DNA of 64,000 bases, taken from Asterochloris sp. CNOR1 (taxonomy: Eukaryota > Chlorophyta > Trebouxiophyceae > Trebouxiales > Trebouxiaceae). The stretch spans positions 3,720,001 through 3,784,000 of the forward strand of contig OZ017747.1 in NCBI GenBank assembly GCA_963969365.1, read 5' to 3'. A program made the translations under genes and the position numbers. Position 1 is the stretch's first letter. Each line of letters starts with the position of its first letter. Below are positions 36,201 through 46,530 of the stretch, in pieces. Below the pieces are notes generated by a model, which was given only the letters and a program-made list of their open reading frames with translations, made no database searches and was not told the origin of the DNA.

Positions 36201-37552
36201 TGAGGTACCTGCCGCACTTCAGCTCACGACTGTGCCTGTACGGGCCTGCCTGCAGGAGCATGAGTACAGCGGGCAGATGCACCCTGTGGGCGGCCTGGTC
36301 TACTACATCTCCCCGCCCACCAGCCTGACCGAGGTGGCCGCCAACCCCCTGCACGCCCTTTTCTACGTGGCCTTCATGCTGTCCGCCTGCGCCCTGTTCT
36401 CCAAGACCTGGATCGAGGTGTCTGGCAGCAGCGCCAACGACGTCGCCAAGCAGCTGCGAGAGCAGCAGATGTTCCTACAGGCAAGCCCCTTGACTTTCGA
36501 AGGGGTCTGCTGCAGCACCACTGCTGTGCGCACATCACGGGTGCAGACCAGAGCTGCAAGTCCTTGGCCTTGACTGCTGGAGCCTGCCACCTGCACTGCT
36601 GCAAGTGCACGCACGGTGGGAGTCTGCTGCATGGAGTCACCAACGAACAGGGTTCATCACTTCATCCTGCTTGAGTACCATCTGAGGGGCCATGCATGCC
36701 CTTGTGGCTTGGTGTTGACTGCCCCTGTGGCCTGCTGCCCATCATCTGAAGAGAAGCCCTTCTTCCTGCCTGGAGCAGCAAAGTGCATTTCCTGCACACG
36801 CAAATGCTCCTGTCTGCAGCATGAAGTGAAGTTCTTGCAAGCCACCCTTGCTGGGAGATGCAAGTCCAGAAGCAAAGCCATCTGGCTGCAGGGGCACCGC
36901 GACACTGTGCAGTCTCTGAAGAAGGAGCTCAACCGCTACATCCCCACAGCCGCCGCCTTTGGCGGCATGTGCATTGGCGCCCTGACCATCGTTGCAGACT
37001 TCATGGGAGCGATAGGCTCAGGGACTGGGATCCTGCTCGCGGTCACCATCATCTACCAGTACTTCGAGACGTAAGGCAGCCTGCATGCGTTTGAGGCCTG
37101 AAGGTGCTCAGACGTCAAGTACGCATGCACAGCCGCCCTCCGACGCTGAACATACACTTGGCCCCGTGACAGTGCTCGCCCTGAGACACCATGAGACTGC
37201 TTGGCCTGAGACAAGGTGCTGCGTGCAGAGGGCCTAAGGCGCTGTGCATGTATGTTTGATGTGTGGGGGTTGCTCGCACCACAGCAGTGTCTCGTGTGCT
37301 TTGTGCACTGCAAAAGGCATGGCAGCCACATGCTGCGCTCCATCTGTGCTGCTATGGAGGGTTACTGCCTTGCACGCACAGCGGCAATGGGCTGTGCCCC
37401 TTGCAGATGCCTGGGAGATGCACAGCTCCTGCACAGAATGCAGCCCTGGCAGGGGCATAACTGCAAAAGTCTTGATGCCTGGAAGTGCTGCTGAGCATTC
37501 TCACTTACTCTGCAGGTATGAGAAGGAGAAGGCGCAAGGAGGCATCTTTTGA
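33293..37552 (+). CDS. SEC61A: Protein transport protein Sec61 subunit alpha
   Basis: This is the pore subunit of the ER translocon, with ten membrane helices. Eight exons join exactly in phase to 470 residues (family about 475): 33293-33624, 33986-34112, 34387-34531, 34819-34988, 35453-35650, 36256-36480, 36892-37070 and 37516-37552. Landmarks are [40 protein letters not shown], the plug-side [39 protein letters not shown], the cytosolic loop [32 protein letters not shown] and [20 protein letters not shown]. The protein starts MRPLEL, a few residues shorter than the usual MGxxFRVL. Intron 6 is GC-AG. The introns before exons 5 and 6 each contain a decayed copy of the next exon's start. Confidence 0.96.
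35325..35485 (+). repeat. Decoy copy of SEC61A exon 5 start
   Basis: CAGGGCTTCCGCATGGACCC at 35325 repeats the true junction AGGGCTTCCGCGTGGACCTG at 35451, 125 nt upstream in the intron. Similarity fades after about 25 bases. Confidence 0.82.
36141..36300 (+). repeat. Decoy copy of SEC61A exon 6 start
   Basis: GCCTGCAGGAGCATCATGAC, continuing with agcgggttgatgcaccctga, at 36141 mirrors the true acceptor and exon 6 start (GCCTGCAGGAGCATGAGTAC, with agcgggcagatgcaccctgt) 107 nt further on. About 45 bases match, including the AG. Confidence 0.88.
36481..36891 (+). other. GC-AG intron in SEC61A
   Basis: Exon 6 ends CTACAG and the intron begins GCAAGC. The acceptor TGCAG precedes GGG CAC CGC. 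Joining at these points gives [15 protein letters not shown], matching the conserved QxxxxxGHR region, whereas no GT donor keeps the frame there. Confidence 0.85.
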
Positions 37553-37892
37553 GCTCAGTGTTAGCCTTAGGCACCCGCTGTGCAAGGCATTCCAGCTTCA
37601 CTGCCTCAGTGCAGTGCTCTGTGGCGCTGGACCCCCCCAGTTGCTTTGACAGGACACACCCCTCAGTTTATGTCCCGGATTCGGGAATTTGACTGACTGG
37701 CACCTGACCGCGCTGAGCGCCTTAATGCATGCTGCTCAGCAGTGGAATGTCATGCACAAGTCAAGTGGGCAGATGTTCAGACGTCTACAATCATACGCAT
37801 CTGTTGGGCAAAATTTGAGCAGTCACCGTGACTGGGTCTTGAAAGCGAAATCAAAGCAGTGCTGGAAAGCAGGAGCGAGGGAAAGACCGCCG
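37553..37892. other. Convergent 3' interval, SEC61A / LCAT-like
   Basis: This interval holds the 3' UTRs of both genes. I see no TGTAA on either strand near the expected distance, and nothing else. Confidence 0.4.
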
Positions 37893-40800
37893 TCACGAGG
37901 TGGCTGAGCAGTTTGGTGGAGTGGTGTACAGTGTATTGACGGTGTCTCGCATCACAGAAGGCTGGCTTGGCAGCTGCATGCCATTTGAGCCTGTAATATT
38001 GCTCAGCTGGAAGCTGTAGCAGCTGGACTGGAGGTCTGCCAGGTGGCTGGCATCCAAGCTGGCTGCACTCTGCAGCCACAGTGAGAACTGGGTGAGGAGG
38101 CTGTAAGAAGGCATTTTGCCAATCAGCAGCTCCTGCTGACATCACTGTGGCGACTTGGCAATTGCATCAATGGAGCACTTGCCTGCACTCCATCGCCCTG
38201 GGTATAGAAGCTGCTGCCATTCACAGGTAGAGACTCATTCAGCTGGGGCAGCGTGATCCCTGCCTCAGTGGGCACCCCTACAGCAAGGAAGCCACTCCAT
38301 TTCAGCGCCCAAAGGATGCAGGACAACCACTGTAAGAGCATGCTCACCTGTGCCCATTGAGCCAAAGAAGTTGGTGTTTGGGGCAGCTGTGACGTTGCCC
38401 ACAAAAGATGGAGCAAACTGCTGAGCCAGCTGCAGCTGTGCAGCCTGCAGCAGCTGCTTGTAGTCCTCTGGGTAGTACTCCTGCGCTGAGGAGTTGCCTG
38501 CACCCAGCCAAGATACAGGAGAGTGAGCCACCTACAGGGACCTCTGCAGGAGGACTCAGCCAACCACCAGTGCCAGGACCTTCCTCGGATTGAGTCGTTC
38601 CCTGCAGGGGAAGGAGGTACAGCAGACTAGGCCGCTTTTGTTGTCTTCTGGCAATCAGACTGGGACGCAGGATGCGACAGCAAGCTTAGAGGCCATGCCA
38701 TGGAGGCAAATGCATAGATCTCCAGCATCAGAACATGCAGCCAGGGGTTGCGCAGACATTGACAGCCTGTGTCTCAGCTGCTCAACCAAGCCCTCCAGCT
38801 GGCCTGTGTGCTGGGAGAGAGACTCACCGGAGCCAGAGGTGGCGATGACTGGGGTGCCATCCCCAGCGTCTGGCGCTGCCGCCCCCAAGAAAGTCCCAGG
38901 GAAGGAGGCCCAGGCAGAGGCGCTGCTTGGGTCATAGCTCCCGTCTGCTAGGTTCAGCCCTGAGAATAGGTTGGCATAGTTGGCGCCTCGCCCACCAAAG
39001 CTGCCGCTCCAGGAGATGAACCCTGCCACATACTGTTCCCGCCATGTTGCATTCTGCAGCCACACATCTGTCAGAGCAGTCAAGTGCCTTGCATCTGAGT
39101 GGATGCATCGTATCAGCAACAGGCTAACATGTTGCAAATTTGGTCAGCCCGGAGAGCTTCCCTCAGAACCAGCAGTTGCATGGCCACGGTTCTGTGCTAC
39201 AGGCCCGACTTGACTTGCCGGCCCACCTGTGAATTCAGCAGGGACAGTGCGTACAGCACGCCATTGCCGTGGGCCGCCAGGTAGACCTTGGTGTTGCTGT
39301 CTGAGGCATATGCCTCCTCGACCAGCCCCTTGGAGGCCTGGATGGCAGTTGACAGATTGCCCACGCTCATGTTAGGTGCCAACCGCCAATCGTAGCAGGC
39401 CACCCTCATGTCCTGCCCTGAAGTACATGGGAGGCCACCACAGACTGAGTCGTGCTGTAAGAAACAGGCTACCGTTTATGACCTGGCCTGCAGCTGGTGG
39501 GAAGCCATCCCGTGATCAAGCTTGCAGCTGAGAGCAAGGCACCCTGAATGGTTGAAATCTGGCCTGCAGCCAGGATCTGTGGAAAGCCAAGCAGCAGGGG
39601 CTGCCAGTGAGGGTGTGGCCCTCGGGCAGAAGACAATCATGGCATGTCAGGCCGCCCTCATGTCCTGTCCTGGCCTAGACAGCAAATGAGGCTCTTCAGG
39701 TGACCAGCAGAAGCAGAAAGCTGGTTGTGGCCTCCGCAGGCAAGACAAGGCATGGAGCTTGCCATCCGGACATTGTGGTCTGCAGCAGTGGGGGGCGGTG
39801 TTCTGTAGCCCCATCAGTGCGGCAGTGTGCCAGCCTCAGAGGTTGCTCAAGCGGCTCTGCCTTTGCAATGCTCACAGAAAACCAAGCCTGCCACCCTGAA
39901 GTCCTGGTCTGCACCACTTGCAGCCACAGTCCTCTGGACCCTGTCCGGTGATGTCTAGCAGGGCCCGTCAGTGCATTCACCAACCGGCAGCTCAAATTCA
40001 GCCTGCTCATTGCTGGCCTGAAGTATTGCCGCCAGTAGACATGATTGGGATGTGACCTGTAGCCTGCTCTATGAGCTGCTTCAGTCTGTGCTTCATGCAG
40101 CAGGAGGCAGCAGGGTACAGTACATAGGGCCTGTGGCAGCACACATCTGCACTGCGTGTGGAGGACAAAGGGTGTTTATTGGCCTTTTCTTGCTGTGCTG
40201 CCTCCTCACCTGCTGTGTACCCTATGGTTGAGAGAAGGCTGTAGATTGGGTAGTAGAATGGTGCACACTTTGGCGAGCCAAAGTCTGGCAATGAGGTGTT
40301 GACCCCCAGCTGGTTGGCAAAGCTGGCAGCCATCTCAGGGTTGGACTCATTGTAGGTCAGCGTCATGTAGGGTAGCACACAGGTCTGTGGCACACTATAG
40401 TTCCTGCAGGCACCGACCAAGGGACGACTTGACTTGCCTGCCCGTGCCGATGCCAGCAATAGCACCAGAGCATTCAGAGGAAATGTCAAGCACACACTCT
40501 GCCTCAGGTTAGCATGCCATGCAGCTCTGCCCTGCGTCACACCGTGCCCTGATGGACAAGAGCAGGACTGCGACTGCATGACTTTCAAAGCAGCAGGTGC
40601 AAGCAGGAGCTTGTGGGCTCTTGGCGGTGCATGCGTCACGCTGCGTTTGCGTTGGGATAGAGCACGACTGCCACTGCAGGATGGAAAGCAGGACAGGTGC
40701 AAGCAGAGATTCTGTGCAAGGCTTGGAGTGCAGGCTTACTGTGAGGGCTCCCCCAGAGTGGTCAAGAAGCTGACATTGCCTGGACAGCTCACGCTGGCCC

Positions 40801-41734
40801 CACTGGAGCCATTGAAGCCAGTGCTGACATTGACTTGCAGCCGCGACAAGGGGGTGTCTGGAAACAGCACAATGGGATGCTTCTGCCTGCAGCCAGACAG
40901 ACCATGCAAGGTGTCAAGCCTGTCTCAAGGCTGCTGTTTGTTGTGTGATCGGGCTCGTGGCTGGGATGCCTCTGCAGCACATGAGGCTGGACTCCTACGG
41001 GCTGGTGCTGCACAGCTACTGAACACTGATGGAGACAGGTTGAAAGCACAGGCTGCTGAGCACTGTGAAAAAACATCATAAAAGCACAGGCAGCTGAGTG
41101 CTCTGCGAGAGAGGTGATGAAAGCATAGGCTGCTTCGCCAGCACCATGGTGCTCACCCCTGCTTGATGATATTGAGCACCTCATCTGCCAGATCTGGGTT
41201 TCCAGAGAGGGCCGCCAGCAGCTGTGTGGCGTTGACAGCAACGTTAAGCCCGCCATTGATAGCTGCTGAGGCAGCCTGGTTCAACCCCTCCACTGCTGGG
41301 TTCAGCACATCCTGCTCTAGGTCAGCAATGAAGCCAGGGACCACAGCAGCCACAAGGGCTCCAGGGTTGTTGGCCACTGCTGTGACCAGAGGGGTGACCT
41401 GCTGAACCTCAGAGACCCCTGTCTGGATGTCAGCCACTGCCTTCTGAGCCTGCAAAGTGCAGGTTGAACTTCGACGGGTTGAAGCGTCAGGGTGGGAATC
41501 CAGGAGGCATGTTGATAACGGCTGGCATTGTTTGGAATTGTCCTTGCATATACTCACAGTGTCAGATACTCCCTCTGTGGCAGCTTCGACTGCTTGTTCT
41601 GTGGAGTTTGCTGCAGTTCCTACTCCTGAGGTGATAGCATTGAGAATGCCAGACAAGCTGAGTGCCTGAGTTTGGCGGCAGGCAAGCAGCCCCAGAAGGA
41701 CAACGACGATGGCCCATCCCGATGGCCTGGGCAT
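37893..41734 (-). CDS. LCAT-family secreted protein, catalytic Ser apparently replaced
   Basis: Lecithin:cholesterol acyltransferase relatives are alpha/beta hydrolases acting on phospholipids. The start MPRPSGWAIVVVLLGLLACR looks like a signal peptide. About 130 residues of Ala/Val/Asn-rich sequence follow (41660-41155, e.g. GVSEVQQVTPLVTAVANNPG), which the family does not normally have. The LCAT core then begins: PIVLFPDTPLSRLQVNVSTG (near 40870); a Cys-containing lid-like region PLVGACRNYSVPQTCVLPYM (40410); and MRVACYDWRLAPNMSVGNLS (from 39412), matching the YDWRL motif. The nucleophile elbow reads KVYLAAHGNGVLYALSLLN (near 39290-39240) where relatives have GHSLG or AHSMG: Gly replaces the Ser. 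FISWSGSFGG follows near 39010, and a Gly-Asp-Gly region FYTQGDGVQA near 38200 may hold the Asp. The C-terminus is at 37893. An upstream in-frame Met at 41785 is possible. Confidence 0.75.
39391..39676 (-). repeat. Decoy copy of an exon start in the LCAT-like gene
   Basis: The true junction CAG|GACATGAGGGTGGCCTGC (39391-39420 on plus) has a near copy CAGGACATGAGGGCGGCCTG at 39647-39676, 258 nt upstream in the minus-strand intron. Confidence 0.75.
40555..40715. repeat. 100-bp tandem repeat in an LCAT-like intron
   Basis: gagcaggactgcgactgc near 40560 recurs as gagcacgactgccactgc near 40660. Both are followed by an aaagcag-aggtgcaagcag segment. Confidence 0.6.
41042..41140. repeat. 38-39-bp tandem repeat in the first LCAT-like intron
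   Basis: aaagcacaggctgctgagc, aaagcacaggcagctgagt and aaagcataggctgcttcgc begin at 41043, 41081 and 41120. Confidence 0.65.
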
Positions 41735-42062
41735 CTCGACGAGAAGCCAGTGCAAGTGACACTTGACTCTTGGGACCAAGCCCACAGCACTCAGAGGAAT
41801 TGCAGGGGTCTGCGAATGGCTAGATCAGGTGTCGCTGCACCTGTCTGAGGCCTATCTCTGCCGAGAGGAATCTAAACCTATTGTAGTCATGGCATGAGGA
41901 AAGCTGCCATGAGTGATTCAACATGTTGTGCAGCTTTCACAAGACTGAGGCATCACTTGTCCATCAGGCAGCAATCAAGAGGCAGAGTGAGGCGGTGTTC
42001 TGAGAACAGTGCACAAGGCATTTATACGGCTGCAGAAAGGAAAAGGTGCTAGAGGGAATGGG
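41735..42062. other. Interval between UBE2C 3' end and LCAT-like start
   Basis: Both flanking genes are on the minus strand. This stretch must contain the LCAT-like promoter and the UBE2C 3' UTR. No motif stands out. Confidence 0.35.
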
Positions 42063-43622
42063 TCACTGTGGCTTCTGCTGCTGCGACTGGGCATACTTTC
42101 GCTGGGCTGCTTTCTTGAACTCCGGCTGGTTGCTCCACATCTTGGCTGCATCCACGTTCAGGGGGCTATCGTTGTTGGGCTCCTCCAGCAGCGACTGGAT
42201 AGACAGCAGCACCGTCCTGACGCTGTATGCTGCGCTCCAGGTCTCCTACAGGTAGGACTGCAGCTCTCAGTCAAGCAGGCTGCGCTTGTGCACATGTGGC
42301 AGTAGCACAATGTCAAGGGAGTACTTTGGGCAGCTTGCCCATCCTGGTGAAGCTGCTAGGTCACGCTCAGGGTCTCCTGCAGGTGGGGAGCAGCTCACAG
42401 TGACAGCAGATTGCTCTCTGCCTGAGCAATCTCAGGGGGTCGGCGTGACTCCACTCAAGGTGCTCCTCCTGCTGCAAACTGACAGGTTCTGCTGCCACTA
42501 TGCGTAGCAGCTCATCATGATGCACTTGGCCTTTCTGGCTCAAGCAAGTTTGTGGATGGTGGTCGCCCATACCCATGGGCATGCTCTGCCTGAAGCATCA
42601 GGCAAATTTACCTGGCATGGCCCCGCAGCATGCCTCGCAGCTGCTCAGTTCAAGCATCACTTGCACCTGTGCAGTCCAGCCAAGCTACAAGAGTCTGTGC
42701 ATCTGCATAGCACTTTATGATTTGGGCGCTGAAGCTGCCGCCTCTTGTCAAGCCAGGGAGGTTGCATCAAGAGCAAAGCCCAACAGCTGCGATCTGTCTT
42801 GCCTTAAGGATGTCCAGGCAGATAGTCCCTGTCCCATCCTCCACGTTTGGGTGCCAGCACAGGGTCTCAAACTTCACAGTGGGCGCCTTGAAGGGGTAGT
42901 CATGGGGGAATTTAAGGCTGAGCTTGTAGGTGTGCCCCTCGTACGCTGTACCGGCAGGACCCTGCAGGCAATGACCCAATCTCTGAATGTCCAGCAAGCT
43001 CCATGTCTCGCTGTATATGGTATAGGTTCAACGACCCATTGGGTGAAACGACCCATATGCTCAAAGGACTGAGTGCTGCACCAGCAGTAGGATGCAGTCA
43101 GACCATGAGTCATTTGCATGCAGCAGGTGCATCTCTCAGGCAGCACAATGCATAGAGTTGACGGCACAGGTTCATGCAGTGACATGCTGAGTCGGCCGCA
43201 TGAAGCAATCGCAGATAACATGCAGCAAGAGCAGCACGGAGCAGGATGCTGAGGGATTGGTTGCGTGCAGCAAGTGACCACATGTTGAAGCCCACCTTGA
43301 CAGTCCCAAGCCAAGAGAACAGCGAGTCCCCCGCTGGGAAGGCTGACACGCCAGGATCTGCGTTGGACATCAGCGACATGAGCTCTGACTGCAGGCGCTG
43401 CGTGACTGCATGGGTGTCGGCAACAGAGGTCTGGCGAGCTGTGCCATGCTTGGCAGGGCTGCCTGCTGCATGTGTAGCGTTCTGTGAGGCCATGCCTGGG
43501 ACTGAGGTAATGTGGGCTGGTGAGTCTGCTGCTGCTGCAGCTGCTGCACAGACTGACTGCTGGCAGGCAATGGCACAGGGGCTGGCTGGGCTGGCAAGGC
43601 CTGCAGGCACACTCCAGCTCAT
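42063..43622 (-). CDS. UBE2C: Ubiquitin-conjugating enzyme E2 C (UBE2C/UbcH10 type)
   Basis: This E2 works with the anaphase-promoting complex to start ubiquitin chains on mitotic regulators. Three exons join exactly: 43622-43296, 42961-42803 and 42245-42063, giving 222 residues. The UBC core starts [40 protein letters not shown] and [20 protein letters not shown] follow, then ICLDIL with the active-site Cys. The C-terminal part has [20 protein letters not shown], diagnostic of UBE2C. Compared with about 180 residues in animals it has a longer Ala/Ser/Thr-rich N-terminal extension of about 60 residues, and HPNVEDGTG is one residue longer than HPNVDTQG. Intron 2 is GC-AG (AAG|GCAAGA). It is divergent from the eL44 gene. 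Confidence 0.94.
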
Positions 43623-43947
43623 GGTGACTGCCAATCCCTTCGGTTAAGCGAGTCTGGGGACATCTTGTCACGGTTGCAGGCGCTGGCCAGCATGGCAAAA
43701 GCTGTACTAGCCGTTTGGCCACATGCAGAGTTGACCTCACCTGTGGCTTCAGCTGCTTTGCAAAGTGGGTCCTTAGAGCAAGCTCGGCCTATTTCTTGCC
43801 TGATGAGGAGCTCTGCAGGTGCGAGCTTTGACCATGCAGGCCCACAGCTGCGGGCTTGGGTCGATCGTCTGCAGCCGCAAGCACGCAGTTGGCACTAGGA
43901 CTGGCTGGTGCATAGGGAGCAGCTGGGGCTCGCTGAGATCCAGCGCA
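43623..43947. promoter_or_regulatory. Divergent promoter, UBE2C / eL44
   Basis: 325 bp lie between opposing start codons. The segment serves a cell-cycle E2 and a ribosomal protein gene. No TATA box or clear element was recognised. Confidence 0.45.
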
Positions 43948-45410
43948 ATGGTGAGCCTGGCTGTGCCCAGCTGGGTTGGGTGAAAGGTCTGGTGTCCATA
44001 GTAGTGAGGAGCTGCCCTGGTGCCATGCCAGTGGCAGCTGGGGATCACTTGCAGCCAGTGTCTCCCTACAGAAGCCTCTTTCCTTCAAGGGTACCATGGA
44101 AGCAGCAAAGGTTGCCTGCGCCAGGCTTCAGGCTGAGTCCAGCTGATCAGCAAAGTGGCGGGGAGGCCGTGTGGCTATCAGCAAAGCAGCTGGGAGCGGC
44201 GCACAAGATTGCTGCTTGCTGGCATGCTGTTGGCAAGGCGCTCTGCCTGGCCTGCAGAAGAGGCAGGCACCTGGCCTTGACTCAGACATGCTGTCTTTGC
44301 CCCTGCAGGTGAACGTGCCCAAGACCAAGAAGGCGTTCTGCAAGGACAAGAATTGCAGAAAGCACACCCTGCACAAAGTCACACAGTACAAGACCGGGAA
44401 GGCCAGCCTCTACGCACAGGGTGAGGTTTCAGGCAGTACTGTCACCTCTGGCTGGCAGCTGGAACAGCGCAACACAGCACCACATGACAGCGGCACCTCC
44501 GCTGTCGAGAGCCGCACAGGACAGCATTCAGGGACAGCAGCCCCTCTGATGCTGATGTCTTGCTGCACGCAAGGGGCTGCTGCAGTCACACGCCTGCAGC
44601 TGCAGCTGTGCTGCCAGCAGAGCAGGCTGCTGCCTGCATGGTGCTGCCTGCATGCCCATGACTCGCTGGCTGGTGCTGCTGTGACAGGCGATGAAAGGTG
44701 TCCTTGCCTGCTGCAGGGCATGCTTTCAGACAAGCTAGCACAGTATTGTGGCGGTATGACAGGCATGATTGCTGCGGTCTGCAGGGAAGAGGCGATATGA
44801 CAGGAAGCAGTCAGGCTATGGAGGCCAGACAAAGCCTGTCTTCCACAAGAAGGTGGGCACCAGAAGGCAGGCCTGGGCTGCTGCTGTGCTTGGCTATTGT
44901 CCTGATATTAGCATGACGTCCCCTGCTTCATCTTTGTACCATGCTCAGTGGTTGCTGCCTTCTGCACAGGTCCACAGAAGAGGTTCACAGCCTCCTCCTC
45001 CTCCTGCTGCAGGCAAAGACCACCAAGAAAATCGTGCTGAGACTGCAATGCCAGACTTGCAAGGCTGTGCACATGCACCCCATTAAGGTAAGACTTCATC
45101 ATTTGCCAGCAGCTGTCTTGCTCGGCTGGCTGTTGCCTGCTGAGAAAGTGCCTGTTGCATGTGATCAAACCTGCTGTGCTGTTCCTTGACCATGATCTTG
45201 CCATCTGCAGAGGTGCAAGCACTTTGAGATTGGTGGCGACACCAAGAAGAAGAACCAGGTGGGTGTTGATGTGTGCTGTGGTGGCCGTAGACATGTGATT
45301 GAGATGCTGCTGAGCCTGTCCTGCTGCTGTGTGCATTGGCCACTTTCCCTGTGCAACATCAGCTGTGCTCATATGCCGAAGCCTGGCTGCTGTGACTGCA
45401 GGCATACTAG
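43948..45410 (+). CDS. RPL44: 60S ribosomal protein eL44 (L36a/L44)
   Basis: eL44 is a zinc-ribbon protein of the large ribosomal subunit near the tRNA exit site. The first coding exon is the ATG alone (43948-43950), followed directly by GTGAGC. The other exons are 44309-44420 ([20 protein letters not shown]), 44785-44852 ([20 protein letters not shown]), 45013-45087 ([20 protein letters not shown]), 45211-45258 ([16 protein letters not shown]) and a 9-nt last exon 45402-45410 (Ala-Tyr-stop). All phases agree and the product is 104 residues (family 105-106). The four zinc Cys (CKDKNC, CQTC) are present, as is a final Cys in RCKHF. The last exon is inferred from phase and from yeast-type endings (GQALQF). 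A TGTAA signal follows 67 nt later. Confidence 0.93.
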
Positions 45411-45476
45411 GCGAAAGGCTTATTTCAGGCGCAGGACTGTGCTTCACATCTTATGCCCTGCTGTATCTTTAGCTGC

Positions 45477-45481
45477 TGTAA
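45477..45481 (+). terminator. TGTAA polyadenylation signal of eL44
   Basis: The motif lies 67 nt after the proposed eL44 stop, which supports that stop. It sits 97 nt from the convergent CRIPT stop. Confidence 0.5.
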
Positions 45482-45577
45482 CATGGTTCATGCATCAGGG
45501 CTGTTCAAGAAGGAAACAAAGGGGGCCGAGGAACATGCCAAGGTGGCGACATTGCTGTGGTACATGGTCAAAATTGT

Positions 45578-46530
45578 TCATGCTGCACTTTGCTTGTATT
45601 TGCTGACGTCAAGGATCTGCAGAGCACACAGACCCTGTGTCAAGATCAGCATCAACAGAAGGCTGAGAGAAGCAGGAAGGCAGGGTTGGCAAGATGGAGA
45701 TGGGGTCAATGTCGAGCCACGCTATACTAAGCAGCAGGCTGGTGTTGAATAATATTGAATTATGTTGGTGTCAAACAGGACGGCGTCCCCAGATGCTCTT
45801 GCCTGCTTGCCACACATAGCACAGATACCCTTCGAATAGGCACATCCCTGCAGAGCAAACCGATACCCTCAGCAAAGGACAGGGAGGCACCACTCAACAA
45901 GAGCATCGTGAGCATGTGGGACCAGGCTGTGATGACCACGCCTCTTTGACCCACCTGGCAGTACATTGCTTCCTGCAACCACATGGAACTGGGCTGAGCA
46001 GTGCAGGAACACGCTTTGCAGGCCAGGGCTGTACGCAGCAGCACGTAGAGCGCCTCTTGTGCACTCAGACGACAGGCATGAGCATAGATCAGAGGGGCTT
46101 GGATGCGCACTCCAGAACGACACGGGCACATCAATGCAATGATGGTGCTCACCTGATGCAATGTGGACTTGCACGACTGGCACTTTGCTGCTGTTGTTGG
46201 TTTCCACCTGCAGCCAGTGGGACAGCTTGAGACTGAGAGCAGCATGTGGGAGCCGAGCTGACTATTCACGGTGTCAGGTAAAAGCCAAAGAGCTGCGCAG
46301 AGCAGCTCACTTGTTCTTAGAACTCAGTAGTTTGTTTTCGTTCAGCTTGCGGCCACCGCCCTCTGTATTGTTGTTGCTCCCAGCCTTGTAGGGGTCAGGG
46401 CAGATGACTGCAAAGTACAATGAGCATTCGCCTTGAACTGCCACTGTTTGCAAGACAAGCAGCCTCTTGTGCAGATAGACTGTGGTGCCACACCTTTGCT
46501 GAGCTTTTTCTCGCACTTGCTGCAGACCAT
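45578..46530 (-). CDS. CRIPT: CRIPT, cysteine-rich PDZ-binding protein homologue
   Basis: CRIPT is a small CxxC zinc protein conserved in eukaryotes; it binds PDZ proteins in animals and is associated with the minor spliceosome. Six exons assemble exactly to 96 residues (human 101): 46530-46494 (MVCSKCEKKLSK), 46407-46311 (VICPDPYKAG, GGRKLNENKLLSSKNK), 46207-46153 (WKPTTAAKCQSCKSTLHQ), 45972-45955 (EAMYCQ, an 18-nt microexon), 45847-45803 (GCAYSKGICAMCGKQ) and 45616-45578 (ILDVSKYKQSAA). All four CxxC pairs are present. The intron after GKQ has a GC donor (CAG|GCAAGA). The match to HYCQGCAYKKGICAMCGKK fixes the microexon. It converges with eL44 and is divergent from the USP5 gene. Confidence 0.95.
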
